64,000 bases of DNA from Bacillota bacterium (GTDB taxonomy: Bacteria > Bacillota > Clostridia > Lutisporales > Lutisporaceae). The translations under genes and the position numbers were made by a program. The DNA lies in the NCBI GenBank assembly GCA_022706825.1, contig JAKJBU010000001.1, forward strand, positions 1-64,000, read 5' to 3'. This document shows, piece by piece, positions 1 to 11,492 of the stretch (its first letter is position 1; each line of letters opens with the position of its first letter). The notes under the pieces are model-generated. The model searched no databases. It saw only the letters and a program-made list of their open reading frames with translations, and was not told where the DNA came from.

Positions 1-3000
1 CGGAAGCAGATCGGTATCTCCGGATTCTTCTATCTTGACTTTTCTCAGCATTTGTCTGACAATGACTTCTATATGCTTATCCGCAATATCAACACCCTGA
101 AGCCTGTATACCCTCTGAACTTCCTGAAGCAGATAGGATTGCACCCCGGCTACTCCTTTGATTTTCAATATATCATGAGGATTAACCGAACCTTCGGTTA
201 TTTCATCTCCTGCTTCAATTACATCTCCGTCGGCAACCCTAAGCCTTGAGCCGTATGGTATTGTATATGTCCTGGAATCGCCGTCTTCAGCCAGCACGAC
301 AACATCTTTCTTTTTCCTCTGGTCTATTATTTTTACAACACCGGAGATTTCGGATATTATTGCAAGCCCCTTAGGCTTCCTGGCTTCAAAAAGCTCTTCG
401 ACTCTGGGAAGACCCTGGGTTATATCATCACCGGCAACGCCTCCCGTATGGAAGGTTCTCATTGTAAGCTGCGTACCGGGTTCCCCGATTGACTGAGCCG
501 CAATTATTCCCACTGCCTCGCCGATATGCACGGGATCTCCTGTTGCCAGGTTTACCCCATAGCATTTGGTGCATACTCCATATTTTGAATGACATGTCAG
601 TACAGACCTTATCGGAACTTTCTTAATCCCCAGCTTGACAATATTATTTGCCTTCTTTTCGGTTATAAGCTCATTCCTCTTAACCAGTACCTCCCCTGTC
701 TCAGGATGCAGTATTTCGCTGCTGGCGTATCTGCCCATAAGCCTGTCTTTCAGCTTTTCAATTACTTCATTTCCGTCTTTGATTTCGCTGACCATCAAAC
801 CGTCTTCCGTACCGCAGTCCTCTTCTCTGGCTATTACATCCTGGCTTACGTCAACAAGGCGTCTTGTCAGATAGCCGGAGTCGGCAGTACGCAGCGCAGT
901 ATCTGCCAAGCCTTTTCTTGCGCCGTGGGTTGACGTGAAGAATTCCAGTACATCAAGGCCTTCACGGAAATTGGCCTTTATAGGAATCTCTATGATTCTG
1001 CCTGAGGTATCCGCCATCAGGCCTCTCATGCCGCACAACTGCTTGATCTGGTTTACGCTGCCCCTTGCGCCTGAGTTAGCCATCATATATACGGGATTAA
1101 GCCTCTCCAGGTTATCCATCAATGCTTTTGTTACATCTTCAGTTGCTATTTTCCAGGTCTCTATTACCTGCTCATATCTTTCATCGTTGGATATGAGGCC
1201 TCTTCTGTACATTTTTTCTATTTTGTCTACTCTCTCATCTGCTTTTGAAAGCAGCTCCTTCTTGGCCATCGGTATATCCATATCAGATATGCTTATTGTT
1301 ATTGCACCCTTTGTTGAGTAATGAAAGCCCAGTCTCTTAATTTCGTCCAGCACAATTGCGGTATTTGTGTTCCCATGCATTCTGTAGCATTTATCCACTA
1401 TTTTACCCAGGAGCGACTTATCCACGGGCATCAAATTTCCGTCCTTATCCCTTGGATCAAGCTCCAGAAGGAACATATCCTCTTCGGTATTTCTCTCAAC
1501 AAAACCAAGGTTCTGAGGAATTGACTGATTGAATATGAATCTTCCGACAGTATTTTCAACAAACCTGCTGACCATTCTCCCGTTAATCTCTTTGGTTATT
1601 CTTACCTTAACCTTTGCGTGAAGGGAAACCTCATCCAATTGATAAGCCATGAGCATTTCGTTCAAATCTGTAAATTCCTTGCCTTCGCCCTTCTGCCCCG
1701 GCACATAAATGGTAAGGTAGTATACCCCCATAACCATATCCTGAGTCGGGCTGACAACCGGCCTTCCATCCTTGGGAGCCAGTATATTATTGGCGGACAG
1801 CATCAGAAATCTTGCCTCTGCCTGTGCTTCAACCGATAATGGTACGTGCACCGCCATCTGGTCTCCGTCAAAGTCAGCGTTATATGCAGTACATACCAGG
1901 GGATGTATCTTCAATGCCCTGCCTTGTACAAGCACAGGTTCAAAAGCCTGTATCCCCAGCCTGTGAAGTGTTGGAGCACGGTTTAAAAGCACCGGATGCT
2001 CGCTTATTACCTCTTCGAGTATGTCCCAGACCTCCGGTTTCACTCTTTCAACCATTCTCTTGGCGCTTTTGATATTATGAGCAAGCCCGTCATTAACAAG
2101 CTTCTTCATTACAAAAGGTTTAAACAGCTCCAAGGCCATCTCATTAGGTAAACCGCATTGGAAAAGCTTCAGCTCAGGCCCTACAACTATAACTGAACGG
2201 CCTGAGTAGTCCACACGTTTTCCGAGGAGGTTTTGCCTGAACCTGCCCTGCTTTCCTTTAAGCATATCACTTAAGGATTTAAGAGGCCTGTTGCCGGGGC
2301 CGGTTACGGGCCTTCCTCTCCTGCCATTGTCGATAAGTGCGTCAACTGCTTCCTGGAGCATTCTCTTTTCATTTCTGACTATGATATCGGGTGCTCCCAA
2401 GTCTAACAGCCTCTTAAGCCTATTGTTCCTGTTTATTACTCTTCTATAAAGATCATTCAGGTCGGAGGTGGCAAATCTTCCGCCATCCAGCTGCACCATC
2501 GGCCTCAAATCCGGCGGTATTACAGGTATCGCCTCAAGAATCATCCACTCAGGCTTGTTTCCGGAATTCTTGAAAGCCTCGACAACCTCCAGCCTTCTGA
2601 CTGTTCTGAGCCTTTTCTGCCCTGTACTGCCTTTAAGGTCTTGCCTCAGTTCCTTTGACAGTTTTTCAAGGTCCAAATCCAGAAGCAGTTCTCTTATTGA
2701 TTCAGCTCCCATTCCTGCCCTGAATCTGTTGCCGAATTTCTCAATATTTTCTCTGTATTCCTTTTCACTTAGCAGCTGCTTTTTTGAAAGAGGAGTATCA
2801 CCGCTGTCAATTACAATGTATGAAGCAAAGTACAGAACCTTTTCCAAAGCCCTCGGGGACATATCAAGTATAAGCCCCATTCTGCTGGGTATCCCTTTAA
2901 AATACCAAATATGGGATACGGGAGCAGCAAGCTCTATATGCCCCATCCTTTCTCTTCTTACCTTAGCCTTGGTTATTTCAACACCGCAGCGGTCGCATAC

Positions 3001-3219
3001 TATTCCCTTGTACCTGATTCTCTTGTATTTCCCACAGTGGCATTCCCAATCCTTTGTAGGACCGAAAATCTTCTCGCAAAAAAGTCCTTCCTTCTCAGGC
3101 TTCAGTGTCCTGTAGTTTATTGTCTCAGGCTTCTTTACCTCTCCTCTTGACCACTCTCTTATTTTCTCCGGGGATGCCAAACCAATTTTTATTGCTTCAA
3201 AGTTATTTAATTCAAACAA
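1..3219 (-). CDS. rpoC: RNA polymerase beta' subunit, 3' end outside window
   Basis: Largest subunit of RNA polymerase, forming the clamp and active centre. The 1073 visible codons start at a TTG (3219) preceded by GGGAGAG; no better start fits and the N-terminus [20 protein letters not shown] is typical of the family. The N-terminal zinc site uses C60, C62, C75 and C78. The absolutely conserved catalytic motif NADFDGDQM, whose three Asp bind the active-site Mg, lies near residue 446. The reading frame is open to base 1, where the sequence ([12 protein letters not shown]) matches the region shortly before the family's C-terminus, so roughly 100 residues are missing. It follows rpoB by 26 bases and is surely cotranscribed with it. 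Confidence 0.98.
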   Translation of the reverse strand, partial: MFELNNFEAIKIGLASPEKIREWSRGEVKKPETINYRTLKPEKEGLFCEKIFGPTKDWECHCGKYKRIRYKGIVCDRCGVEITKAKVRRERMGHIELAAPVSHIWYFKGIPSRMGLILDMSPRALEKVLYFASYIVIDSGDTPLSKKQLLSEKEYRENIEKFGNRFRAGMGAESIRELLLDLDLEKLSKELRQDLKGSTGQKRLRTVRRLEVVEAFKNSGNKPEWMILEAIPVIPPDLRPMVQLDGGRFATSDLNDLYRRVINRNNRLKRLLDLGAPDIIVRNEKRMLQEAVDALIDNGRRGRPVTGPGNRPLKSLSDMLKGKQGRFRQNLLGKRVDYSGRSVIVVGPELKLFQCGLPNEMALELFKPFVMKKLVNDGLAHNIKSAKRMVERVKPEVWDILEEVISEHPVLLNRAPTLHRLGIQAFEPVLVQGRALKIHPLVCTAYNADFDGDQMAVHVPLSVEAQAEARFLMLSANNILAPKDGRPVVSPTQDMVMGVYYLTIYVPGQKGEGKEFTDLNEMLMAYQLDEVSLHAKVKVRITKEINGRMVSRFVENTVGRFIFNQSIPQNLGFVERNTEEDMFLLELDPRDKDGNLMPVDKSLLGKIVDKCYRMHGNTNTAIVLDEIKRLGFHYSTKGAITISISDMDIPMAKKELLSKADERVDKIEKMYRRGLISNDERYEQVIETWKIATEDVTKALMDNLERLNPVYMMANSGARGSVNQIKQLCGMRGLMADTSGRIIEIPIKANFREGLDVLEFFTSTHGARKGLADTALRTADSGYLTRRLVDVSQDVIAREEDCGTEDGLMVSEIKDGNEVIEKLKDRLMGRYASSEILHPETGEVLVKRNELITEKKANNIVKLGIKKVPIRSVLTCHSKYGVCTKCYGVNLATGDPVHIGEAVGIIAAQSIGEPGTQLTMRTFHTGGVAGDDITQGLPRVEELFEARKPKGLAIISEISGVVKIIDQRKKKDVVVLAEDGDSRTYTIPYGSRLRVADGDVIEAGDEITEGSVNPHDILKIKGVAGVQSYLLQEVQRVYRLQGVDIADKHIEVIVRQMLRKVKIEESGDTDLLP

Positions 3220-3245
3220 GGAGTTATCTCTCCCTTCTAAAAATT

Positions 3246-6200
3246 TTAGAACTCTTCGTCATCCTCTTCAACTTCTTCTTCAACTTCATTATCATCTATG
3301 AGAAGGTCATCCAGGTCTATCTCTGCATCAAAGTCTTCCGCTCCTTCCGATCCCATCTCATAATCCTCGTAAAGATCGTCTGGAGCGATCGTTTCCCCTT
3401 TATATGAAAGACTTGAGAAATCCATGTCTTCCCTTACTTCCATATCAGTGCCCAGATCCTCCACATCTTCTTCCACCGATTCTCTTATAGTAATCTCTTC
3501 ATTCTCCTCGGTCAGAACCTTGACATCAAGGGCCAGGCTCTGGAGTTCTTTTATAAGAACCTTGAAAGATTCAGGCACGCCGGGCTCGGGTATGTTTTCG
3601 CCCTTGACAACGGATTCATAGGTCTTTACCCTTCCTACTACATCGTCAGACTTAACAGTGAGTATTTCCTGGAGTGTATGGGCTGAACCATAGGCTTCCA
3701 GTGCCCATACTTCCATTTCACCGAACCTCTGGCCGCCGAACTGAGCTTTACCGCCAAGAGGCTGCTGCGTTACAAGAGAGTATGGGCCTGTAGACCTTGC
3801 ATGAATCTTGTCATCTACAAGATGCAGCAGCTTCAGTATATACATATAGCCTACTGTAACATCATTGTCGAAGTACTCTCCGGTACGCCCGTCCCTCAGT
3901 GTAACTTTTCCCGTATGATTGAGTTCAATTCCGTCAATAGGAGTTTCACTAAATGCCTTGAGTATTTTCTCAACGGACTTTAATTCCGTAAGATCTGAAG
4001 ACCTTATCATTTCCCTTAAGGAGGTGAACTTGCTGTCAATGTCATAGATTTCATGATTTAACAGTTCGTAAATTATTTCAACATTTTCTTTTATTTCAGA
4101 CCTGATATCCGTTTCAGCAAGCTGCTGCCCCTCATAATCTTCATCATTCTGCTTGTCGGCAATAAGAATTCTCTCTTTTATTATTCTCAGGTTTTTCTTT
4201 ACCTGAAGCACCTTATTGGCACATTCGATTGTTTCTAAGATACTTTCCTCCGTTGCCCCGTCGAATACCGGAGTAGCTATTTTCCAGCCCAGTGCTTTAG
4301 CCGCAAGCCCAAGATGCACCTCAAGGACCTGGCCGATATTCATACGTGAAGGCACACCCAGAGGATTCAATACTATCTCAAGAGGTGTCCCGTTGGGCAT
4401 AAAGGGCATATCCTCTTCCGGAAGCACTCTCGATATAACACCCTTGTTCCCGTGGCGCCCTGCCATCTTGTCACCGACGGATATCTTTCTCTTTTGTGCT
4501 ATATAGCATCTTACCAGTTCGTTCACTCCCGGAGGAAGTTCATCTCCGTTTTCTCTGGTAAACACTTTTACGTCTACTATTATACCTGATTCACCGTGAG
4601 GAACTCTGAGCGAAGTATCTCTTACTTCCCTTGCCTTCTCACCGAATATCGCCCTTAAAAGCCTTTCCTCGGCAGTAAGCTCGGTTTCTCCTTTCGGAGT
4701 CACTTTACCTACCATTATATCTCCGGCTCTTACTTCGGCGCCTATTCTTATGATGCCCCTTTCATCCAGATCCTTCAAGGCTTCTTCCCCGACATTCGGT
4801 ATATCCCTTGTTATTTCCTCGGGGCCGAGCTTTGTATCCCTTGCCTCCGCCTCGTATTCCTCTATGTGTATGGAGGTGAAGGTATCCTCTTTTACAAGCT
4901 TTTCACTGATTAGTATAGCGTCCTCGTAATTGTAGCCCTCCCAAGTCATGAAGCCAATGAGTACGTTTCTTCCCAGCGCTATTTCACCCATATCGGTAGA
5001 AGGCCCGTCAGCTATTATGTCACCTTTTTTCAGCACTTCGCCCTTTCGTGCCACAGGCCTCTGGTTTATACAGGTTCCCTGGTTGGAGCGCAGGAACTTG
5101 AGAAGCTTGTATCGCTCCCTTTCACCTAAGCTGTTCCGCATAACTATTTCATTGGCGCTGACCTTTTCAACCACGCAATCGCTGTTTGCCAATCCTATGA
5201 CACCCGAATCCCTTGCGGATTTGAATTCCATGCCTGTACCCACTATAGGTGAATCGGGCTGTATTATCGGAACCGCCTGACGCTGCATGTTCGAACCCAT
5301 CAAGGCCCTATTGGCGTCATCATTTTCCAGGAAAGGTATCATTGCCGTTGCAACGGATACTACCTGCTTCGGCGATACGTCCATATATTCAACTTCTGTA
5401 GTCGGTACAATAACTATTTCATTGGCATCCCTTGCCGTAACCCTTCTGTTGACGAATCTTCCTTCTTCATCCAGGGGTTCGTTTGCCTGAGCAATTACGT
5501 ACTCGTCCTCAACGTCGGCAGTAAGATATACAATTTCATCAGTTACATATTTTTCACCATTATCATCAGTCTTGACAATTCTGTACGGCGTTTCGATAAA
5601 TCCGTACTCATCTACCTTGGCATAAGTACTCAAAGAACCAATCAGGCCTATATTCGGCCCTTCAGGGGTCTCTATGGGGCACATTCTGCCGTAGTGGGAG
5701 TGGTGAACGTCTCTGACTTCAAACCCTGCTCTTTCTCTCGACAAACCTCCGGGTCCGAGAGCTGACAGTCTTCTCTTATGCGTAAGCTCAGCAAGGGGAT
5801 TTGTCTGATCCATGAACTGTGATAACTGGGAACTTCCAAAAAACTCCTTGATTGCTGCGGCTACAGGCCTTATATTAACCAGCTGCTGCGGTGTGACAAC
5901 ATCAATATCCTGGATAGTCATTCTTTCCTTTACAACTCTCTCCATCCTGGATAAGCCTATTCTGAACTGGTTCTGCAGCAACTCTCCTACCGACCTGAGC
6001 CTTCTGTTGCCCAAATGGTCTATATCGTCTGTGTTCCCGATACCATTGGAAAGGTTTATATTATAATTAATAGAAGCAACTATATCATCAATCAGAATAT
6101 GCTTCGGTATAAGCTCCTTAATCCGGTTCCTGATCTCTTCCTTGATTTCGCTCTCAGAACCTGCCTTTTGCAGTATATCCTTCAGCACTGATAAATTGAC

Positions 6201-7283
6201 CAATTCCTTTATATTAAGATCCGATACATCAAAACTGAGGTATTTGTTTATATCCACAGTATTGTTCCCCAGTATCTTAACCGTCTTTCCCTCGGCTGTG
6301 ACATATACTTCGTTTATACCTGCATTCTGAATTTTCACAGCTTTATCCCTGGTGATTTTCTCCCCTGCTTCCGCCAGAATCTCTCCTGTCCTGGGATCCG
6401 CCAACTCTCTGTCCAGCTTTTGCCCGGTCAGCCTGCTGCTCAGGCTTAGCTTTTTATTGAATTTATATCTTCCGAATTTGGCAAGGTCATATCTTTTTGC
6501 ATCAAAAAACAAGGCTTCAAGCAGGGATTTTGCGCTTTCTACAGTCGGTGGCTCTCCCGGCCTCAGGCGCTTATACACTTCTATTAAGCCTTCTTCCTCA
6601 TTCTTTGTCCCATCCTTTTGCAGGGTTGCTTTTATCCTATCATCTTCCCCCAATATTCCATCAATCTGTTCATCGGTGCCAAAGCCTAAAGCTCTCAAAA
6701 AAACAGTTATAGGGATTTTTCGGGTTCTGTCGATTCTTACCCAAAGGATATCATTGGAATCCGTCTCATATTCCAGCCATGCACCTCTATTAGGTATAAC
6801 AGTGCTTGAATACAGCTTCTTCCCGGACTTGTCGATGGTCTCTGCATAATAAACCCCCGGTGACCTTACCAGCTGACTTACTATAACCCTTTCTGCGCCA
6901 TTGATAATAAAAGTACCCGTGTCTGTCATCAAAGGAAAATCGCCCATGAAAACTTCCTGTTCCTTGACCTCATTGGTTTCCTTATTGATGAGTCTGATCT
7001 TAACTTTTAAAGGAGCAGAGTATGTAACGTCCCTCTCCTTGCATTCCTCAACTGAATACTTCGGTTTTCCGTCTAACGAATAATCAACAAATTCCAGAAT
7101 CAGATTACCTGTGTAATCCTGAATAGGTGAAACATCATTGAAAACCTCTCTAAGACCCTCCTCCAGAAACCAGTTATAGGAGTTCTTCTGCACTTCGATC
7201 AGGTTAGGCATATCCATTACTTCGTCGATTTTTGAGTAGCTTATCCTCTGATTTCTTCCGGCAGAGATTGGATGTACCAGCAT
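3246..7283 (-). CDS. rpoB: RNA polymerase beta subunit
   Basis: Catalytic beta subunit of RNA polymerase. Family landmarks are present: the rifampicin-pocket segment ([20 protein letters not shown] followed by [12 protein letters not shown]) and the C-terminal [21 protein letters not shown] at 7295 is possible, but the ATG at 7283 is preferred because AAGGGGTGAAGG sits 5-13 bases before it, while the GTG overlaps that site; this gives 1345 residues. The C-terminus carries an unusually long acidic tail rich in Asp and Glu (about the last 60 residues). The gene has its own promoter upstream because it is separated from rplL by the pilus operon. Confidence 0.98.
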   Translation of the reverse strand: MLVHPISAGRNQRISYSKIDEVMDMPNLIEVQKNSYNWFLEEGLREVFNDVSPIQDYTGNLILEFVDYSLDGKPKYSVEECKERDVTYSAPLKVKIRLINKETNEVKEQEVFMGDFPLMTDTGTFIINGAERVIVSQLVRSPGVYYAETIDKSGKKLYSSTVIPNRGAWLEYETDSNDILWVRIDRTRKIPITVFLRALGFGTDEQIDGILGEDDRIKATLQKDGTKNEEEGLIEVYKRLRPGEPPTVESAKSLLEALFFDAKRYDLAKFGRYKFNKKLSLSSRLTGQKLDRELADPRTGEILAEAGEKITRDKAVKIQNAGINEVYVTAEGKTVKILGNNTVDINKYLSFDVSDLNIKELVNLSVLKDILQKAGSESEIKEEIRNRIKELIPKHILIDDIVASINYNINLSNGIGNTDDIDHLGNRRLRSVGELLQNQFRIGLSRMERVVKERMTIQDIDVVTPQQLVNIRPVAAAIKEFFGSSQLSQFMDQTNPLAELTHKRRLSALGPGGLSRERAGFEVRDVHHSHYGRMCPIETPEGPNIGLIGSLSTYAKVDEYGFIETPYRIVKTDDNGEKYVTDEIVYLTADVEDEYVIAQANEPLDEEGRFVNRRVTARDANEIVIVPTTEVEYMDVSPKQVVSVATAMIPFLENDDANRALMGSNMQRQAVPIIQPDSPIVGTGMEFKSARDSGVIGLANSDCVVEKVSANEIVMRNSLGERERYKLLKFLRSNQGTCINQRPVARKGEVLKKGDIIADGPSTDMGEIALGRNVLIGFMTWEGYNYEDAILISEKLVKEDTFTSIHIEEYEAEARDTKLGPEEITRDIPNVGEEALKDLDERGIIRIGAEVRAGDIMVGKVTPKGETELTAEERLLRAIFGEKAREVRDTSLRVPHGESGIIVDVKVFTRENGDELPPGVNELVRCYIAQKRKISVGDKMAGRHGNKGVISRVLPEEDMPFMPNGTPLEIVLNPLGVPSRMNIGQVLEVHLGLAAKALGWKIATPVFDGATEESILETIECANKVLQVKKNLRIIKERILIADKQNDEDYEGQQLAETDIRSEIKENVEIIYELLNHEIYDIDSKFTSLREMIRSSDLTELKSVEKILKAFSETPIDGIELNHTGKVTLRDGRTGEYFDNDVTVGYMYILKLLHLVDDKIHARSTGPYSLVTQQPLGGKAQFGGQRFGEMEVWALEAYGSAHTLQEILTVKSDDVVGRVKTYESVVKGENIPEPGVPESFKVLIKELQSLALDVKVLTEENEEITIRESVEEDVEDLGTDMEVREDMDFSSLSYKGETIAPDDLYEDYEMGSEGAEDFDAEIDLDDLLIDDNEVEEEVEEDDEEF

Positions 7284-7467
7284 AAAGTCCTTCACCCCTT
7301 AAATTTAAATAAATTAAAATGCCCAAAAGCAAAAAAATTCCCAAAAAGTAACGCTTTTGGTTTGTCCGTACAGTTAAAGCACACCTATTTTAATATTGCC
7401 TTTTTTAATTATACTTATTCAAATGCAGCAGTATAGCGCAAAAAAACTTACTACAATGCAATATATA

Positions 7468-7496
7468 ATGTTAACATACCAATAAATGACTGTCAA
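7468..7496 (-). promoter_or_regulatory. rpoBC promoter
   Basis: On the minus strand TTGACA (7496-7491) is followed after 17 bases by TAACAT (7473-7468), with an extended -10 TATGT just upstream. It lies about 185 bases before the rpoB start. A perfect 9-bp inverted repeat (CATACCAAT at 7475-7483, ATTGGTATG at 7512-7520) brackets the -35 element and may be an operator. The interval 7296-7564 holds no gene; a second TTGACA (7550-7555) lacks a good -10. Confidence 0.75.
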
Positions 7497-7564
7497 GCAT
7501 AAACTGATAAAATTGGTATGTATTTTGCTAATTTTTCTATTTTCTGATTTGTCAATAGGTATTT

Positions 7565-8458
7565 TTATTTCGACAGCGAATACAATGCACCCAGAACAGC
7601 AGCAGTATATGAAGCTGCCGACAATAGTGCGATTGAAGCTATCTCAAGCTTGAAAACTGCTTTCTGCCTTGCTTTGTTTACTGCCAGCATATTTTTCACC
7701 GATTCAAGCTCCTTCTGTATATCCTCTACTCTCTGATACCTGTCCTCAGGCTTGCTTTCCATACATTTGGAAATTATCCTGCCGACATCGGATGCTGCCC
7801 TGCTCTTGCTGCGCCTCAGACTGTAATCGGCACTTCCGGGAAGCCTGCCATACAGCAAATGATATATGGTTACCCCCATGTTATATATATCGGTTCTCTG
7901 TTCTGTCTTTCCCCCATTTATCAACTGCTCCGGTGCCGCGTATGCACTTGTACCTGCAAAGAAGGTATCTCCGGATTCATACTCGCAGTACTCCTGAGAT
8001 ATCCCAAAGTCAACCAGCACCAGTCTGACCCCCTGTGCAAGTATAATATTTGACGGCTTCATATCCCTATATATAATAGGCCTCGGCTTCATGCCGTGCA
8101 GGTATTTCAGTATATCACACAGCTCCAGAAACCAGTCTGTTACTGTCTCGAGATCAAAACTGCCGTGCCTTTTAAGCAGTTTGTCCAAGGAGGAACCCTC
8201 TATATTGCTTTCTACAATATAAATACCCTGCTCATTGCGGAATGCGTCAACAACCCTTGGCAGGCTTGGGTGGTATAACCTTTTCAGTATCTCAATCTCC
8301 GACAAGGTTTTATCATTTATCTTGTCCGGCGGAATATGCTTTACAGCCCATTTGTTTCCGATCTCAATATTGGTGCATAAATAGACAGAGCCTGTCCCTC
8401 CTTTACCCAGAAGCCTTTCTATTCGGTACTTTCCATTTAACACGTCTCCGATTATCAT
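7565..8458 (-). CDS. Ser/Thr protein kinase with C-terminal membrane anchor
   Basis: Hanks-type protein kinase of 297 residues. The glycine loop GKGGTGSV is at 18-25, the ATP-anchoring Lys in AVKH is K40, the catalytic loop reads YRDMKPSN (130-137, D132; Tyr replaces the usual His of HRD), DFG is at 150-152, and AAPEQ marks the P+1 region. A single hydrophobic segment at about 270-295 ends the protein; there are no PASTA repeats, so nothing extends far outside the cell. ATG start with GGAGGGTG 7 bases upstream. It is the last gene of the pilus operon and lies two genes after an FHA protein, a natural phospho-Thr reader. Phosphorylation of pilus components is inference. Confidence 0.9.
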   Translation of the reverse strand: MIIGDVLNGKYRIERLLGKGGTGSVYLCTNIEIGNKWAVKHIPPDKINDKTLSEIEILKRLYHPSLPRVVDAFRNEQGIYIVESNIEGSSLDKLLKRHGSFDLETVTDWFLELCDILKYLHGMKPRPIIYRDMKPSNIILAQGVRLVLVDFGISQEYCEYESGDTFFAGTSAYAAPEQLINGGKTEQRTDIYNMGVTIYHLLYGRLPGSADYSLRRSKSRAASDVGRIISKCMESKPEDRYQRVEDIQKELESVKNMLAVNKARQKAVFKLEIASIALLSAASYTAAVLGALYSLSK

Positions 8459-8484
8459 CTTTCACCCTCCATTGCACAGTGCCG

Positions 8485-8700
8485 TCATTCCAGTGGCAGC
8501 GTATCATCACAGGGGGCTGCTGCAGTAGTTGCATCTTCAATACCTTCCGCTCCGGTCAGCCTGAAGGTTATCACTTCTTCACAGTCCGGGTTCTTTCGGC
8601 AGCTCTTATTTCTATGTCCTCTGATTATGTGCAGGGTAAGTGCAAGGTTTAGAATAAGAGTAAAAACTCCGATTGATATGTAAATCATATGAAGTTTCAT
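8485..8700 (-). CDS. Small single-pass membrane protein, unknown function
   Basis: A 71-residue protein with one N-terminal membrane segment (about residues 5-25) and a hydrophilic tail containing three cysteines. ATG start behind GGAGG at a 7-base spacing. It sits between the FHA gene and the kinase gene with short gaps on both sides, so it is probably part of the same signalling module. I recognise no family. An anchor or adaptor role is possible but nothing in the sequence shows it. Confidence 0.7.
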   Translation of the reverse strand: MKLHMIYISIGVFTLILNLALTLHIIRGHRNKSCRKNPDCEEVITFRLTGAEGIEDATTAAAPCDDTLPLE

Positions 8701-8726
8701 AAGGTTACCTCCGACATGTCCTGATT

Positions 8727-10064
8727 TTACAGTTCTTCCTGCATCCTGAAAACATATTCGTAATTTGAAAACTTTATTCTATCATTATCCTTTATTCCGT
8801 ATTCCCTGTTGCTGGGAATTTTTACGCCATTTACAAAAGTTCCATTTTTTGAGTTTAGATCTCTTATGTAATAAAACCCTTCGTTAAAGGTAATTTCTGC
8901 ATGAAGCTTTCCTATTGTACCTCCCTGTATGATATGGTCTGCCATACTGCCTAATCTTCCTATTATAAAGCTATCCTTGTTTATAATCACCCTTTCAACC
9001 CTATTGGGCCCTATGCTTTCAAGATAAGGACGGCAATCCTTAGGAATTTCAGAAATGCAAACGGTGTCACAGGCTTTTACTACATCCGGCGATGAAAACA
9101 CCGGTTTATACCTGCTCCTAAGGACTTCATCATGGCGGCCTGCACTTCTTTTTACTTTATCTTGTGCTATACGCTGAGTATCATCTGTTGCCGCTCTCTT
9201 ACCCTGGCTGCCCGATATCCTATTAATTACGAGAATATCCAGTGCAGCTGAAATAATCACCACCCCTGCAATGGATACAATATCGCCCATTTTCCGGGAT
9301 ATCAAAAATAGGCATGCGGCAGCTGCAGCTACTAAAAAAATCAGCTGCAGCAGCATGATGCTTCGGATATTGCTGCTTTTTCCCGCATCTTCATATACCC
9401 TTTCCTTCGGGCTTCTGCTGCTGGGGGTGCTTATGCCGGCAGCTGCTTCTTGAACGGCTGCCCCCTGTCCATATTCATATAATTCTCCGCTGCTCCTCAA
9501 ATCCACTATCAACCTGTTAAAATCAATGAGACTGAATGTATCTGATTTTAAATAATTCAGTATTCTCTGCAGATAATTATCCCTTGCATTATCATCTGCA
9601 TTGGATGAATTAACCACAATATCCTTAAAAAAGGATCTTAATATCTCCGTTACATTCCTATTGCAGGAAACAGGTACATATAACAGCGAAGCTTCCGCCG
9701 TCGCAGGATTAATAAAAATATAATCCGGATGGATGATGAATCCGGAAAGATCCAATAAGTAATTACCGCTAAGCATCAGGTTTTTTGCAATGCTTCTGAG
9801 CAGATCCAAAAGCCCCGCCCTGTTAAGGCTTTTTCTTTCGATGTAATGGGATAATGATATTTTGGAGGTTATATTATAATAGATAAAGGTGTTTTCATTT
9901 TCCCGCCTTACATGGAATGGCATAAAAGCAGAATTCGGATTCTGACATAGTATCTCTACCTGATGCTTCAACAGTGCAGATTCACTGTCAATCTTAAGAA
10001 CCAAATAACTGCCGGCAGCATTATTATCATAGCTGTATTCAAAATCCAATACTGTATTTCTCAC
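8727..10064 (-). CDS. FHA-domain membrane protein
   Basis: A 445-residue protein. The C-terminal ~90 residues form a forkhead-associated domain, which binds phosphothreonine peptides: the signature pieces FIIGRLG, KLHAEI and RDLNSKNGTFVNG are all present. Two hydrophobic stretches near residues 235-280 predict a membrane hairpin, placing both ends in the cytoplasm. The N-terminal ~200 residues resemble a domain (I believe DUF6382) often joined to FHA in clostridia. GTG start with GGAGG 8 bases upstream. With the kinase two genes on, it probably reads a phosphorylation signal that acts on the pilus machinery; the partner is unknown. Confidence 0.87.
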   Translation of the reverse strand: MRNTVLDFEYSYDNNAAGSYLVLKIDSESALLKHQVEILCQNPNSAFMPFHVRRENENTFIYYNITSKISLSHYIERKSLNRAGLLDLLRSIAKNLMLSGNYLLDLSGFIIHPDYIFINPATAEASLLYVPVSCNRNVTEILRSFFKDIVVNSSNADDNARDNYLQRILNYLKSDTFSLIDFNRLIVDLRSSGELYEYGQGAAVQEAAAGISTPSSRSPKERVYEDAGKSSNIRSIMLLQLIFLVAAAAACLFLISRKMGDIVSIAGVVIISAALDILVINRISGSQGKRAATDDTQRIAQDKVKRSAGRHDEVLRSRYKPVFSSPDVVKACDTVCISEIPKDCRPYLESIGPNRVERVIINKDSFIIGRLGSMADHIIQGGTIGKLHAEITFNEGFYYIRDLNSKNGTFVNGVKIPSNREYGIKDNDRIKFSNYEYVFRMQEEL

Positions 10065-10085
10065 ATCAACTACCTCCCGGTTTAA

Positions 10086-10514
10086 TTAAGGTATTATTAC
10101 TGCCAGCACTCCTGCCAGTATAAAGGGCGCAAAAGGTATTTCGCTTTTCTTGTTGTCAGGATTCAGGCATATTAATACTATGCTGAACAAGCCGCTTAGA
10201 ACTGCAGAAATCAGCATTGCGGATATTATTCTTTCAAAGCCCAGGAATATTCCTGAACAGCCAAAGAGTTTTACATCTCCGAGTCCAAGGCCGCCCTTAG
10301 TAATATAATGGATAAGAAGCAGCACCAATCCTGCTGTCACACCGCCCAAAATGCTGTTTAAAAATTCTCTTTGGGGGTCAATCAACACAAAGGCCATTCC
10401 GGCTATTGTACCTGCAAGCACCAGCTTATCCGGTATCCTCTTCTTTCTGATATCAATAATTGCTGCTGCAGCAAGTAATATGATAATTGTTAAATATGGA
10501 AGATAATGACTCAT
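10086..10514 (-). CDS. Prepilin peptidase (A24, TadV/CpaA-like), second copy
   Basis: Membrane aspartyl protease of 142 residues that removes the leader of type IV prepilins. The two catalytic aspartates lie in DIRKKRIPD (D21) and GLGDVKL (D79), with four to five membrane segments. It is the short form, without the N-terminal methyltransferase domain of PilD. ATG start with GGAGG 6 bases upstream. The same operon begins with another A24 peptidase (18832-19371), so two enzymes may divide the Flp pilin and the TadE-like substrates between them; that division is inference. Confidence 0.88.
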   Translation of the reverse strand: MSHYLPYLTIIILLAAAAIIDIRKKRIPDKLVLAGTIAGMAFVLIDPQREFLNSILGGVTAGLVLLLIHYITKGGLGLGDVKLFGCSGIFLGFERIISAMLISAVLSGLFSIVLICLNPDNKKSEIPFAPFILAGVLAVIIP

Positions 10515-10539
10515 AATACCCTCCTAATGAGTATTTGCC

Positions 10540-11487
10540 CTATCCCAGCGGTTTGCATACCTTGCACGGAGTATAGCCCGATCCTTCGGCTTCTTCAATT
10601 AATATTGGAATCCTGCTTTTTCTAAGATATCGGCAGTCCCCTTCATGGAAGCGGATACCCGTCCTTGTAATATATATGATACTGCCTTCCGGCTCCAGGT
10701 CCAAACCTTCATCCTCGGCTGTCAGTATTCCGAAGCTGCCGTTGATCCACGCCCTTTCCACAGCTGTATGAATCATTCTTATATTGAAAGGCTCAATAAA
10801 AGGAAGTCTCACCAAATATTCGTACTCCAGCTGAAGCACAACGTCATCCCTGCTGAAATCCTTATCCGGAGTCAACCCAAGTTCACTATATATTGCTCTT
10901 TGTGACCTTGCGTTATATTCTTCCTCGCCCTGAGGAAACTCAACAAGCCGCAGCCTTATATTCTCCCGATTAATCAGCGGGCTTTCCAGGTGTTCCTTGA
11001 TAAACGCTTCGGCAATATAATATTTGGCATCAGACTTCATGTCCCAATATGCAGGTGTTATTCTACCGACAACATTTCCTATTGCGCCTTTACCGTAATC
11101 CTTTAATATGTCCTGCACCGCTTCAGTGAAGTCTGTTCCTTTAAGCTCCCCCGATACAATAGCTCGAAACAGGTTACCAGAGCTGCCTCCCGAAACTTTC
11201 CCAGCCAGCTTTTCCAGTTCCTCTTCAAGAGTAGGTATTTTTGCATTCCCATACTCTTGAAGCTTTTCATCCTCCAGTTCATTAATGAAGGATATGGGAT
11301 ATGCCGCTGCAGCTATTTCTTTTGCTGCTTCATTTACAGCATGATCAAGCACCATCCCGGTACATGTGAATTTGATAAGAAAAAGCATCAGAAAAAAAAC
11401 GCTTATGAAAACCGGAAATACAGCACAAGCCTCTACTGTTATTGAACCTTTGGAACGTAGTTTCTTATAACCTTTATGCAATTTCAA
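10540..11487 (-). CDS. TadE-like pseudopilin with C-terminal Cys motif
   Basis: A 315-residue secreted or membrane protein. The N-terminus KGSITVEACAVFPVF followed by a hydrophobic run is the TadE-type leader, with processing expected at the Gly before Ser. The rest is extracellular. The last 40 residues read HEGDCRYLRKSR ... GYTPCKVCKP, a His/Cys pattern seen at the end of some nucleases and Ada-like metal sites; it could bind zinc or form disulfides. The start is a TTG at 11487, or the TTG at 11481 which is better spaced from AGGGTGG. It lies 5 bases after the TadG-like gene, within the pilus operon. Confidence 0.8.
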   Translation of the reverse strand: MKLHKGYKKLRSKGSITVEACAVFPVFISVFFLMLFLIKFTCTGMVLDHAVNEAAKEIAAAAYPISFINELEDEKLQEYGNAKIPTLEEELEKLAGKVSGGSSGNLFRAIVSGELKGTDFTEAVQDILKDYGKGAIGNVVGRITPAYWDMKSDAKYYIAEAFIKEHLESPLINRENIRLRLVEFPQGEEEYNARSQRAIYSELGLTPDKDFSRDDVVLQLEYEYLVRLPFIEPFNIRMIHTAVERAWINGSFGILTAEDEGLDLEPEGSIIYITRTGIRFHEGDCRYLRKSRIPILIEEAEGSGYTPCKVCKPLG

Positions 11488-11492
11488 CCACC

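Noticed and set aside
3424-7083. Several plus-strand frames of 60-165 residues within rpoB
   Set aside because: They are antisense shadows of the coding frame, Ser/Leu/Pro-rich and without ribosome-binding sites.
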